Source: Pleodorina starrii
Taxonomy: Eukaryota; Chlorophyta; Chlorophyceae; Chlamydomonadales; Volvocaceae
DNA: 64,000 bases
NCBI GenBank assembly: GCA_030267565.1
Contig: BRXU01000027.1
Span: 481,001-545,000 of the forward strand
Reading direction: 5' to 3'
Shown here: piece after piece, positions 47,663 to 58,833 of the stretch
How positions within the stretch are numbered: the stretch's first letter is position 1
How the letters are laid out: each line of letters opens with the position of its first letter
Notes under the pieces: generated by a model
Databases searched by the model: none
What the model was told of the DNA's origin: nothing
Seen by the model: the letters and a program-made list of their open reading frames with translations, nothing else
Position numbers and translations under genes: made by a program

Positions 47663-49750
47663 ATGTCCACTGCGCAGGGCGAGCGTAGGTTGCGTTTAGC
47701 AGCCACTAGATCATTGTTGTATCAATTACCGTCAAACGAGCTTTTTGAGCTGCCAGGCCGACCACACGTCGTTTACCAGCTGCGTAGTTACGCTCACAGT
47801 GCCTCTGCAGATGAAGCTGCACAACAAGCGCGCAATGATTCCCCATTCCTCTTTAAGGCGTTTGAAACCGGTCAGATAGGGCCAAAACGCCTCGCGCGCA
47901 TGCACGGGGACAAGCCGCGAGTGGCCACTATCCACGAGTATCTTGATTGGACGGTGACTGCCCAAGCAGCAGAAGGAGATGATGAACTGGTCGGTGCTGA
48001 GGAAAAAAATTGCGCAAGAACGTTTCTGTGCCTTTTCGCCCAGGCTAACAATAAGATTGAACCACTTTTCAGGACTTTGATGGCTTCAGAGTGCTTGTCA
48101 TCCTTCCACGGTATCGCAGCGGCTGGCCGCCGCCCGGTGGCGAGGTCACCGCTCCAGGCGAGCCGCGAAAGCACCGGCCTATCGGAGCTCCTAAGAGCCC
48201 TCTGCCTACCCTGCAAACTCATGGGAAGCCTGTCACGGCGGCCACTATCCGGTCCGGGCCGGGTTACTTGGAGATCCCGTTTGTAGCGACGCACGAGAAC
48301 AAGCGCGGGCGGGGCTACTGCAGGTAAATGCATGTGTGCATACATCTTGTATCAATTCTTGCGGCGGCTTGGGTATTTGTTGGTGGTGACTGGCGTACTA
48401 ACAGACGTCGTGCGCTTTCTCCGATTTCATCCGGCCAGGTGCCTTGTTGAGGCCATTGAGGAGATCGCACGGGCACTGGGGCTCAAAAAGCTCATGTTGT
48501 GCAGCACCAACGACGCTTCAGTTCAGAGCACCTGGCAGCACCTGGGTTTTGAGTACGCGCCTGACGAGCAAATGGAGGAGTGGGACATACTCCACACGGA
48601 CCTGGTGTACCTGCAAAACACCACGCAGATGCATAAGGACGTGCCCCCGCCCCGGCGCCTCAAATCCGTGGTCATCCGGCATGAGGACTTCCGGCAGCGC
48701 TGCTATGCGTTCGTTGGTCAAAAGCGGCCGCAGCGCCCTGCCGGCAGCGCGCACGCTGCCAGCTTGCCGCAGGCATCCCGCCCGCGGATCAGCAGCAGGC
48801 GCAGCGACAGCACCAGCCGGGACGAGTCGCAGTCTGTCGCTGCTCGGGAACGCCCATTAGGCGCGGGTCCGTCTGGCTTTGTGGGGAAGGCCTCGCCTGT
48901 GTCGGCCGGCCTGCCCCTGACTACGCCGCAGGCCGCCGCCAGCGCAACTGGTCGGTTGCACAGCAGGGCGGCCGCCGGTGACGAGGTGGGTCGGCCGTCC
49001 GCTGGAGCAGCTCGCGACGACGGCATAGCGGGCGGCGGGCCGCCTACCCCGCAGCCAGCTGACGGCGGTCACCTGCGGCCCCTGCATGCAGCTGCTGGGT
49101 CCGACCCACCTAGGGCTTCCCAGACCAATTTTGCTCATCGTGTCCACCCCTCGATCGGCAACGGGATCGCACTGGCCGGCACGGAGCAGTATGCGCTGTG
49201 CGAGGGCGGACCCGTGGCGATGTGGAGTCACGGCATGCAGCTTGGCAGCATCGCGCCAGGCGGGCCCGCGGGGGGGCCGTTGGAAGCGAGCAGCGTGGCG
49301 GACGGAGGGGCCCAGCAGGGGCTCGGCTCGCAGTGGCACGCAGGCTGGGCGGGCACGGACAAGCATGGTCTGGGGCACGGCCAGGCACCCGCCAGGTTCT
49401 TGCCTTTGCAAGACGGAGGAGAAGGGGCGCAGCTTGTCCACGGGCCGGCGTTTCTCCATCCCGGGTTACATCCCGGGCCGCATCTGGGGGCGTTGCACCG
49501 GCCAGGGGGGTCGGATCCGTCCTTGCAGCCAGCAGTGCAAGCTCACATGCAGGGGGACATGCAGCCCTCTGCGCTGCCCCTGGGGCTGCAGCCGCGCTTT
49601 GCAGGGGTGTCGGCAGGGGTGCAAGATGGTGCCATGCAGGTTGTCTTGACGGGCGTGCAGCCGGGGCAGCCGCGAGTGATGTCGGGGACGTTCCCGGGGC
49701 TCGGCATGGCGGGTGGCGCTTCGGGCTTGCAACCGGATGGCGCCGGGTAG
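47663..49750 (+). CDS. GNAT-fold acetyltransferase of the IDM1-like type with long disordered tail
   Basis: Three exons: 47663 to about 47954 (donor not certain; GTGACT at 47955 or GTCGGT near 47990), 48073-48323, 48439-49750. Exons 2 and 3 join in phase (TGC AG|G TGC). The GNAT core reads DFDGFRVLVILPRY, then YLEIPFVATHENKRGRGYCR (acetyl-CoA binding R-G-R-G-Y/H type loop), then LVEAIEEIARALGLKKLMLC and TWQHLGFEYAP. This matches the acetyltransferase part of plant PHD-GNAT proteins such as IDM1, which acetylate histones. No PHD finger is visible in exon 1 (ELFELPGRPHVVYQLRSYAH). After residue about 270 the protein is Gly/Pro/His/Gln-rich to the end, about 300 residues. The start is the ATG opening MSTAQGERRLRL; an earlier exon cannot be excluded. 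A fragment of exon 3 is duplicated at 50756-50919. Confidence 0.7.
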
Positions 49751-49904
49751 CCGGGGAGCGGGATGGCTCGGGGCGGATTGTTGGCACGGGAGCTCTCGTG
49801 CATCACCTTTGCCGAAACCTTTCGGCAGGTCCTTGTCAATGGATTGCATGCGTAATTTGTTGCGCTTAGGTGTAGGCATATTTCGTTAGTGTGCTGTGGA
49901 TGTG

Positions 49905-49909
49905 TGTAA
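49905..49909 (+). terminator. TGTAA poly(A) signal of the GNAT gene
   Basis: TGTAA lies 155 bases after the GNAT stop codon. Confidence 0.55.
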
Positions 49910-50434
49910 TGCATGGCGCGGAATTTGCGGGGGCTGGTGGCACAGGTAGGTCCTGCAGTCGCCAAGCGGGAAGCGTTTTGTGAAGTCCGCTGGACAGGCC
50001 GGACCACAGCGAGTGCGCCAGTGGCGGTGCTGTAGGTGAATGTAGGTGCAGGCAAAGAAAGGTCGTGGCGTTGCCGTTCTGTTCTTGCAGGTATGGCGAT
50101 TAGGATTCGGATGCTTTGCACGCTGAAGATAGCGTGTTTGGCGGGGGGTCCTGTGTGAGACAATTAGCTAACGGCAGAGGTGCACGGACTGATGGCCGCT
50201 GCAGTGATCACTTAGGCAGGCTAGACAAGGGCGGTAACCATAGGCGTTTGTCATGACCAAAAACTGTCAGGGCGCCTAACCGCAGTGTGATCTATCGTCC
50301 GTTGGTCGAGGTTCTGCGTCATGGCGTGCAACAATTCTAGCGTGCTCCAGGGTGTCGGTTTGCAGCGCAAGTTTGCAGTGGCTTGTCGTCGCAACGGGTC
50401 CGAGTAGGGCACCAGCTGTCAGTCCCAACCCCAT

Positions 50435-50755
50435 TGTCCTGCGCGCTAGAGCTGGCCCATCCGCCGCCCCGTGCCATGGGTTGGCGTTGCGGTTGCGGCG
50501 CCGGCGCTAGAGCTCGCCGCCTTGACAGACGGGCCCAGTAAAACAAATGGATCGAATCGTGTGGATGTTATTTGTGCTTCAGCGGCCGAGAAGGGCAAGA
50601 GCGCAGTGACGGATACCTTACGAATGCTCCCCTGGAGCCCTGGCCGTCAAATGTTTGACCTTCCAGTCCTCCAGCCCTTGTGCACATTGCGACCCTGTAG
50701 GGGCATGCTTTCAAACGGCCGCGGAAGGCGGAGCCGTCCTCATCCCCTGGTTGTG
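50435..50755 (+). repeat. Degenerate duplicate of the EF-2 upstream region
   Basis: Blocks in the same order match about 52895-53245. Examples are GCGCGCT-GCTGGCCC, GCCATGGGTTG with the following TTGACAGA, AAGGCAA-AGCGCA, and the stretch ending GGAGCCGTCCTCAT-CCCCT. Similarity by eye is about 65-80% with indels. The matching piece resumes at 50919-50942, equivalent to the EF-2 first splice donor (GGTGAGCTG). Confidence 0.6.
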
Positions 50756-50919
50756 AACTGCAACACACCACGCAGATGTATATGGACGTGCACACGCCCC
50801 GGCGCCTCTTATCCGTGGTCATCCGGCATGAGGACGTCCGGCAGGGCTGCTATGCGTTCGAACGGCATGACAGGCCGCAGCGCCTTGCCGGCGGCGGGCA
50901 CGATGACATCCTGCCCTAA
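50756..50919 (+). pseudogene. Fragment of the GNAT gene inserted in the EF-2-like duplicate
   Basis: This segment matches about 48611-48762 of GNAT exon 3 at roughly 80% identity by eye. It still translates to RRLLSVVIRHEDVRQGCYAF before a stop. It lacks the rest of the acetyltransferase and sits between the two halves of the EF-2-like duplicate, so it is a dead partial copy. Confidence 0.75.
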
Positions 50920-52894
50920 ACGGTGAGCTGTCGCCGACACTCTTGGGAGATCGTCCCAGATAAACCCACGTCTCGAACGTGGAGAACTCAACAAGGTCGT
51001 TTTCCCCGGGGCTGCATCCCAGCGTAGCGTGAAGGGGAAGTAAACCTTTAGGTAACCGCATCGGACGGCCGGCGCTGGCAGGTAATTTTACCGCAGCAAA
51101 GGCGCCAATTCATCAAGCGATATGGCGCTGGGATTCGAGCTTTGCCTTTCTGATGTTCCTGTGCCTGTCACGCCATCCGCTTTGAGGTGGGCTTGCCGCC
51201 ATCCGGACAACCGCCATCCGGCCGCTCACGCGTCTTCGTTTGAGCTTCTGTACCAGTCGCAGCCCGCGTCGTTCGTGTGCTAGCACACGAACACCCTTGG
51301 CCCGAAGTGCACGCTGAGTTAGACCGCGGCAACCTGAAGTCCCGTACCTCTGTCACTGATGAAAGCCGTACATCGGGTACGGGGCTGAGATGCTAGGCCA
51401 TGAGGGGCGGAACAAGATTCGCGCCAGGCAATACGGCAGTAGGTGCTACCTGGGCCCGAGCGGCAAGTAGAGCCAGCGTGCCAACTGGGCGAGCACTGTG
51501 CCCGAAGCGACCAAGCAAGGAAAATCGCAGGCAGCCCAGGCGGCACGGACCACCAGGCTTGGAACATCGACTTGACTCTGCTATTGGGCCTGGAGCCTCC
51601 TGAACAGCTACGGTATTACGAGCTAACCCAGGAAGTGGAAAGCACTGAGACCTACGATCGGGGATAAGCAACCTCAGGACCTAAGCGGCGGCGGGCCCGC
51701 GGCTTCTCACAAACTGGGCGCTCCTACAGATCTCACTGTGCCCCGCAGGCCGCCGGCTCACACTGGAAAGGCCCTCCGCCAGGTCCATTAGCAGGCCAAG
51801 GCTGAGAACAGCAGGATCGCAGAGGAACCAGCTTCTCCGCAGGCACCGGTTCTCGAGCTGGATACGCTCAAAGCGAACACCCAATCACCCGAGCGACATG
51901 GTGGCTCGGGTCGACCTGGACCCGCCCCCACAACCCGAACGCGCTTCCATAACTCAAACACCGCACAGCAAATGGTAAAACTGAACTTCCGTCCGTGGCC
52001 ATGATCAGAGCAGACAGCAGTTGCTGGGCAACGACAGTTGTGTGCAAGGACAACCCAAGCAAAATGATGGGTCGGCCAGCGAGCGGTTGGCCAAGGACGA
52101 GGGCAATATGCAAAATCCCAGGGTGGGAGCCAAGGGGAACGTATGCGCAAGCCCCCAGCCGAAAGTGGCCCCCGTCATCCCAGGGAGCCCTTCAGTTCGG
52201 GTAGTAATTTTATGATTGACCTGTTCACTACGGCATCCCCCGAGACACCCAATGCAGATGCGACACCTGTCCAAAGAGGCGGTGTGAAAGGGAGGAAGAA
52301 GGAGCGGCCATTCACGGCACAGCGCGTCAATTGCTGGGGTTGGGATTTGGCACAGTTGGGTAGTCACAGTCACGTCGGAGACCGAAGCCTATACGGGCAG
52401 GGCCCGACGCTGCAACGCTGCAATATTAGCGCTTTCCAAAAGTGTTTGGCGACGCCACACGATGGGATGTCAAAATTGATCACGCGAAATTCCGAGCCAG
52501 CGTACCCTAGCATACCGTACTAGCGCCCGTCTTAGTACGCCGGAGGCGATAGGGCGCCGCATGAAACCCATTTGCTCGCTCCCTGTGCACGTCCCGCGGC
52601 TGGACCCAACCTCCCATGCATCCCAGCGTTGGCAGCGGGCGGGTGCGCGCAAGCCGCCAACCAAACCAACAGCTGCCTGTAGGGTCCCAATTCATTATGG
52701 GTTCGGTTCCCAAGTCCACCGACGGCAGCATTAGGGCTCGGGCAGGGCGACCGGCCTCAGCCCGGCTGCCTTTAGCCGCGCTTGTCGTGGCTGGCGCGCA
52801 TACGCGTGCCGCGCAGCGACAGAGGCGCACCGGCCCACGGCCCCAAAAGCGACTCTGAACGCCCTGCACGTCCACGGCGTCGTCACTCTCACAG

Positions 52895-53245
52895 GCTGAA
52901 CCTCGTGGGCGGTGTCGCGCGCTGGCGCTGGCCCCTCCGTCGTCCTTTGGCCATGGGTTGTGCTGCGGTCGCAGGCGCCAGCGACAGAACTTGCCGGCTT
53001 GACAGATGAAACCAGCCAATAATTGAAGAATGTCATCGGTAACATATATAGTATCCTTCTTTGGACGAACAAGGCAACAGCGCAATGAAATGATGTGTCG
53101 GAATGGGGCCCCCCTGGAGGTCCGACCGCCGAAAGTAATGAATTCCCAACCCTCACACATGAACTGCCCTTTCATACCTTGCACCTCGGCAGGGACATAC
53201 CTCCATACGGCCACGGAGCCGTCCTCATTCCCCTAGTTGGGCCTG
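52895..53245 (+). repeat. EF-2 upstream region, source copy of the duplication
   Basis: This is the functional-side counterpart of 50435-50755. It overlaps the EF-2 promoter and 5'UTR, immediately before the EF-2 start. Confidence 0.6.
53045..53050 (+). promoter_or_regulatory. Candidate TATA box of EF-2
   Basis: TATATA lies about 215 bases before the EF-2 start codon in a locally AT-rich stretch. The duplicated upstream copy has lost this element. Confidence 0.35.
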
Positions 53246-53265
53246 TCTCAGCAAAGGCGTGAAAA

Positions 53266-56200
53266 ATGGTGAGCTGCGGCCGACACATAGGCAGGCGGCA
53301 CAGCTCTCGCGTTAGGCATAGCGAACTATTCCATATTCTTACACTGTTGGCTCTGCGCGACCGATAATGGCCGCAGGTGAAGTTCACTATCGAGGAGATC
53401 CGCGCGCTCATGGACAAGAAGCACAACATCCGCAACATGAGTGTGATTGCTCATGTGGATCACGGTACGCTTGCAGTCATATGATGTTGGTTTGGATTGG
53501 GACTCATTGGCGGCTCGTGGGCGCCCGCAGGCAAGTCGACGCTGACGGACTCGCTGGTGGCTGCCGCCGGTATCATGGCGCTTGAGCAGGTGCGCGCCGC
53601 CGCCGCGCCGGGATTCTTTTATCTGCGCGCTTCCCCTAACCCATTTGTCCCTCTTTCAGGCTGGAGATGCTCGCCTTACGGACACTCGCGCCGACGAGCA
53701 GGAGCGCGGTATCACCATCAAGTCGACCGGCATCTCGCTCTACTACCAGATGAGCGACGAGGACCTGAAGAACTTCTCCGGCGAGCGCGATGGTAACGAC
53801 TACCTGGTGAACCTTATTGATTCCCCGGGCCACGTCGATTTCTCGTCGGAGGTGACTGCCGCCCTGCGCATCACCGATGGTGCGCTGGTCGTCGTGGACT
53901 GCGTGGAGGGTGTCTGCGTCCAGACCGAGACGGTGCTGCGCCAGGCCCTTGCTGAGCGTATCCGCCCGGTCCTGACCGTCAACAAGATGGACCGCTGCTT
54001 CCTGGAGCTTATGCTGGAGGGCGAGGAGGCCTACACCACCTACCTGCGCGTGATTGAGAACGCGAACGTGATCATGGCCACCTACCAGGACGACGCCATG
54101 GGCGACATCCAGGTCTACCCGGACAAGTCCACCGTGTCGTTCTCGGCGGGTCTGCACGGGTGGGCCTTCACCCTCACCACCTTCGCCCGCATGTACGCCT
54201 CCAAGTTCGGCACTGACGAGGCGCGCATGATCACCAAGCTGTGGGGCGACAACTTCTTCGATCCCGCCACCAAGAAGTGGACGACCAAGCAGACTGACTC
54301 GGCCACCTGCAAGCGCGGTTTCGTGCAGTTCATCTACGAGCCCATTAAGACCATCATCGACCTGGCCATGAAGGATGCCAAGGACAAGCTGTGGCCCATG
54401 CTGGAGAAGCTGAACGGTGGGATGGGAAAGTCACCGGATGTGACAGCACGGTTGGCGCGAAACGTCGGGTCCGTACAAAGTTTGCCCAAAAGGGCAGTTC
54501 AGATGTTGCCCAAAAGGGCAGTTCAGGAGGATTACCAGGGTCAGCGTAGTCAGTCTTGTCGCAAAGGGGCCTCTCACTTCCGGTTTGGCAGCTCGCTCAT
54601 GATAGGCGCACCGAATGCCATGGGCGTGCGTGAATCCCCCGCTCGCATGTTGCTCCCTCCGGCTGTCCGCACGACACCCCTCTAATAAGCAACACATGAA
54701 GTGCTATCTGTCTGGCTACTTCGGAAGTAGCAGCCCGGTCCACACCCGCGCGCGCACGGCTCCACCATGCCCACCATTTTCCCCCGGGGTCTGCAACTCG
54801 CAGTGATTGGCCGCCTCAAGTCGGAGGACAAGGAGCTGAGCGGCAAGCCGCTGATGAAGCGCATCATGCAGTCGTGGCTGCCGGCCAACGAGGCACTGCT
54901 GGAGATGATTGTGTACCACCTGCCCTCGCCCGCCAAGGCCCAGAAGTACCGCGTGGACGTGCTGTACGAGGGCCCGCTGGACGACGTGTACGCCACTGCC
55001 ATCCGCAACTGCGACCCCAACGGCCCGCTGATGTGCTACGTCTCCAAGATGATTCCCACCAACGACAAGGGTCGCTTCTTTGCCTTCGGCCGTGTGTTCG
55101 CCGGCAAGGTGGCGACCGGTGCCAAGGTCCGCATCATGGGCGCCAACTACGTGCCGGGTAGGTCAGGGAAACTGGGTTCCCCTTGTTTGGAGGAGGGTTT
55201 GGCCCCCTATGGAAAGGAGTTGCGGGAAAGGGTTCCATCTGCCCCGTCGCGGGGTCGGCGATTTTGGTGATGATGCTGCCCTTCTCCGCCGCGAGCTGGT
55301 GGCGCCTCCCTCGCCAAAGTGGAATTCCAATCTCTTCTTTCCGCCACTCCGCAATGTGTTGGCTGTCGGAGGGAGGGCGAAAGCCATGGGTTTTGGAAAG
55401 TCGGTGCGGTCCGGTCGGGAAGGCGGCATGCGAAGGCCATGTATTGCTGGCGTTCGGTTCGCTGACTTCGTTGGGCACTTGGTGCTGCAGAGAGTGACGT
55501 GAAGATGCTGTTCATTATTGCACCGGAGATGCTAGGAGCGGATTTAACACAGCAGCGTTGATCTGGCGGCATGTCTGCTGGATGGCCCACGGCAGCCACG
55601 AAGGCTTGTACTGCTCCCGGTTTAATGCGGAGCCGCATGAGCATGTGCGTTGCACCTGCGCTTGGAAAGATAACGTCTAAACTGGTCTTTGTAGGCGAGG
55701 GTGGATAATGCTGTGATCCGAAACGACGGTCCCCGTCGACCAGCCCACATGTGCCCAGGACTAGTCTTGATTAGCGTTTCGCATCCTGCCCTTTGTCCAT
55801 GCAGGCGAGAAGAAGGACCTGTACAACAAGTCGGTGCAGCGCACCGTGCTGTGCATGGGCCGCAAGCAGGAGGCCGTGGAGGACGTGCCTTGCGGTAACA
55901 CCGTGGCGCTGGTCGGCCTGGACCAGTACATTACGAAGACGGCCACCATCACCCGCGAGGGCTGCGACGACGCCTTCCCGATGAAGGCCATGAAGTTCAG
56001 CGTGTCGCCCGTCGTGCGCGTGGCCGTGGAGCCCAAGAACGCGGCCGACCTGCCCAAGCTGGTGGAGGGCCTGAAGCGCCTGGCCCGCTCCGACCCCATG
56101 GTGCAGTGCATCATCGAGGAGACTGGCGAGCACATCATTGCCGGCGCCGGTGAGCTGCATCTGGAGATTTGCCTGAAGGATCTGCAGGACGACTTCATGG

Positions 56201-57984
56201 GCGGCGCTGAGATCAAGGTGAGCAAGGCCTCGGGTATTGGCTGGGCTTTGGCTAGTTTTGTCGCTCATGCTAGCATGGGTGTCGTTTCTCTTGCGGCAAG
56301 CCTGGGGTTTGGGTTTGGTGACGCTGCCAGGCCTAGGGAATTACGGACCGCAGTGTGAAGTTGCCACAGTAAAACGCCGGGGCAGTTATGGTGCGTTTCT
56401 CTGCCATCTGCTATCCTGATTCGGATTTACGGCTTTAGTTCTGTATGAATCCGGTGTCGCCCCGAATTCGCGTGCATCCTGGTCCGGAACGAGGATTAAT
56501 AGGGTTGAGGGCAACCTCGCTACCATTCCTGTATTGCTTGACAGCGATGGGGGCATGTTGATTTCCTGTATTGCGCACCGTCGCACTCCACCCCACAGCA
56601 CTCGTATCTGTGGAAACCCACGGTCATCCCGATTTTGTGCAACCACCCCTGCAGATCTCGGAGCCGGTGGTGTCCTTCCGCGAGACCGTTACGGCCCAGT
56701 CGGACCACACCGTCATGTCCAAGTCGCCCAACAAGCACAACCGCCTGTACATCCAGGCCCGCCCCATGGAGGATGGCCTGCCCGAGGCCATCGAGGCTGG
56801 CCGGGTAGGGCACCCACGGGAATTGTCGGGTCTTCTCGCTGCTCCGGGACCCGTATTTTGGTCCTTTCAGTGAGCTGTCTGCAGCTTCATTCGTTGCGGA
56901 TGGGCAACAAAAGCCTTCGCAGCATGCTATGTGTGTGACCAGCTCTAATGGATGGCCCTGGGCTTCTGCTTTTCCGCTGCTGAGTAACGCTGTACCTATC
57001 GAGCTTTCTGTAGCCAAGTTCACGACGCCCGTCAACATGTCCCACCAACCTCTTGTCGTTTTGGTCGTTTGTAGGTCGGCCCCCGCGACGACCCGAAGAT
57101 CCGCTCGAAGATCCTGTCGGAGGAGTTCGGCTGGGACAAGGAAATCGCCAAGAAGATTTGGTGCTTCGCCCCCGACACCAACGGCGCCAACATGATGGTG
57201 GACGTGACCAAGGGTGTGCAGTATCTGAACGAGATCAAGGACTCTTGCGTGGCCGCCATGCAGTGGGCGTGCAAGGAGGGTGTCCTGGCCGAGGAGAACA
57301 TGCGCGGTGTCGTGTTCGAGTTCATGGATGTGGTCCTCCACACGGATGCCATCCACCGCGGTGGTGGCCAGATCATCCCGACGGCTCGCCGGTAAGCTTT
57401 CTTCACCACTAGTGACTCAGCACGTGGTCCAGCAGGACGTAGGCCGGCTCGCGGTGCTTCCTCCCAGCCTTCTGGTTGCATTGTTCTGTCGTGCATTGCC
57501 TCTGCACGTTCCCTCTGCATGTTACGAACAGCATCCCATTCCTTCGTTGATTTTTATCGTCCTGTGTCCCTCAAATGTGTCCCACAGCGTCATCTACGCC
57601 GCCGAGCTGGTGTCGCAGCCCCGCCTGTGCGAGCCCGTGTACCTGGTCGAGATCCAGGCGCCGGAGAACGCTCTGGGTGGCATTTACTCGACGCTCAACA
57701 CGAAGCGCGGCATGGTGTTCGAGGAGATGCAGCGGCCAGGCACGCCCATGTACAACATCAAGGCTTACCTGCCCGTCGTCGAGTCGTTCGGCTTCACGTC
57801 GGTGCTGCGCGCCAACACTTCGGGCCAGGCCTTCCCGCAGTGCGTGTTCGACCACTGGGACGTCATGCCCATGAACCCGCTGGAGAAGGGCAACCAGGCC
57901 AACACCCTGGTCACCAACATCCGCGCGCGCAAGGGTCTCAAGCCCGACCCGGCGCCGCTCTCCGAGTACGAGGACAAGCTGTAA
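53266..57984 (+). CDS. EEF2: Translation elongation factor 2 (eEF2)
   Basis: Nine coding exons: 53266-53268 (ATG only), 53377-53464, 53531-53589, 53660-54416, 54804-55157, 55805-56217, 56655-56804, 57075-57391, 57588-57984. They total 2,538 nt, 845 residues, the usual length for green algal eEF2. GTPase motifs are intact: AHVDHGKST (G1), [12 protein letters not shown] (switch I), [12 protein letters not shown] (G3) and NKMDR (G4). Domain IV carries [16 protein letters not shown], whose His is the diphthamide target of DPH enzymes. The C-terminus YEDKL is close to the universal end. The initiator ATG is the last codon of exon 1, directly followed by donor GTGAGC. The next exon begins [15 protein letters not shown], so the start is fixed by homology. 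eEF2 drives GTP-dependent translocation on cytosolic 80S ribosomes. Exons are strongly GC-ending, as expected for a highly expressed gene. Confidence 0.98.
54482..54526. repeat. Two 24-bp-spaced copies of a palindromic element in an EF-2 intron
   Basis: Two 21-base copies of TTGCCCAAAAGGGCAGTTCAG start at 54482 and 54506. Each contains an inverted repeat (TGCCC-AAAA-GGGCA). They lie in the intron 54417-54803. Confidence 0.85.
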
Positions 57985-58833
57985 AGCGGCTGCTGGAGGC
58001 AGCAAGACACCAGCAGCAGCACCAGCCATGGCATTACCGGCGTAGCTTTGGCGCGGGTTTCTCGTGCGCTCGTCACTGGCTGTTGTCCCAGCGGCGCTGC
58101 GTGCGGCTGTGAGCTGTGTCTTAGGGGAGCTGGTTTCGCGGGGGCTTTGGTGCCTACAGCTGCGGGCGGTCGCCGAAGCTCCGAGGCGCATTTGCTGACA
58201 TGCGTCTCGTGCGGCGCAGGGTGGCTGGGCCGAGCAGCGCTCTTTTTGACCTATCGAGGGTTAGGCTGACGTGCGTATGCCTGGATTTGTGACACGTTGC
58301 TACAACTCCGTGCAACTGTGGGTCGCGCTGAAAGTCGGATTTTCAGGCTGCAGGTGCTGTTCCACATGACTGATTAGCGTAGGGATCTTGACCGGTTTGG
58401 TTGATCTGCCTGCCCGAGATGCAGGCGGCGGAAGCAAACGCGTCTTGTTTGCGGGTTGCATAGCTGATGTGTCGGCAGTTATACATCGTTATATGGCATG
58501 GCGTTTTGTTTTGGTGTATGTCGGATTACGATATTGACAAACACCGCACTGCGCGAAATGCGGTTATAAGTGCAACCGAAACTTGGTGGTGTTCTTGCCG
58601 CTGGTGGCAGGTTCGGCAACCTGGGACCCAAAAGGGCGAGGTATCTCCGTCGTGGCCGTTGGTCTGTCCCTGTAAGACTCCATCGGATGCCTATCGTTAG
58701 TAACCAACTGCATACGACACTCGCACGCAGATGTCGTTCAATCCAAGGTGAGAACCTGCATCGGCTTCATGGTTTAACGACCGAACGGAACCTTCCGCCT
58801 TTGTAGAACACTACTAGTCTACCATCATTGAAA
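57985..58833. other. EF-2 3'UTR and promoter of the TPR gene
   Basis: This is the spacer between two tandem plus-strand genes. The EF-2 3'UTR probably runs to the TGTAA at 58671, leaving about 160 bases before the next start codon. No gene was recognised. Confidence 0.5.
58671..58675 (+). terminator. TGTAA poly(A) signal of EF-2
   Basis: This is the first TGTAA I found after the EF-2 stop, 687 bases downstream. Confidence 0.4.

Larger units (their letters stand above)
49751..53265. other. Gene-poor region with degenerate duplications
   Basis: This 3.5 kb contains the GNAT 3'UTR, a GNAT-exon fragment, a degenerate copy of the EF-2 upstream region (50435-50755 and 50919-50942), the EF-2 promoter and otherwise unassigned sequence. 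The long minus-strand ORF 52507-53214 lies antisense to the EF-2 promoter and has no protein-like features. No RNA gene was recognised. Confidence 0.5.

Noticed and set aside
52507..53214. 235-residue minus-strand ORF
   Set aside because: It is antisense to the EF-2 promoter/5'UTR, has random-looking composition and shows no splice-supported continuation.
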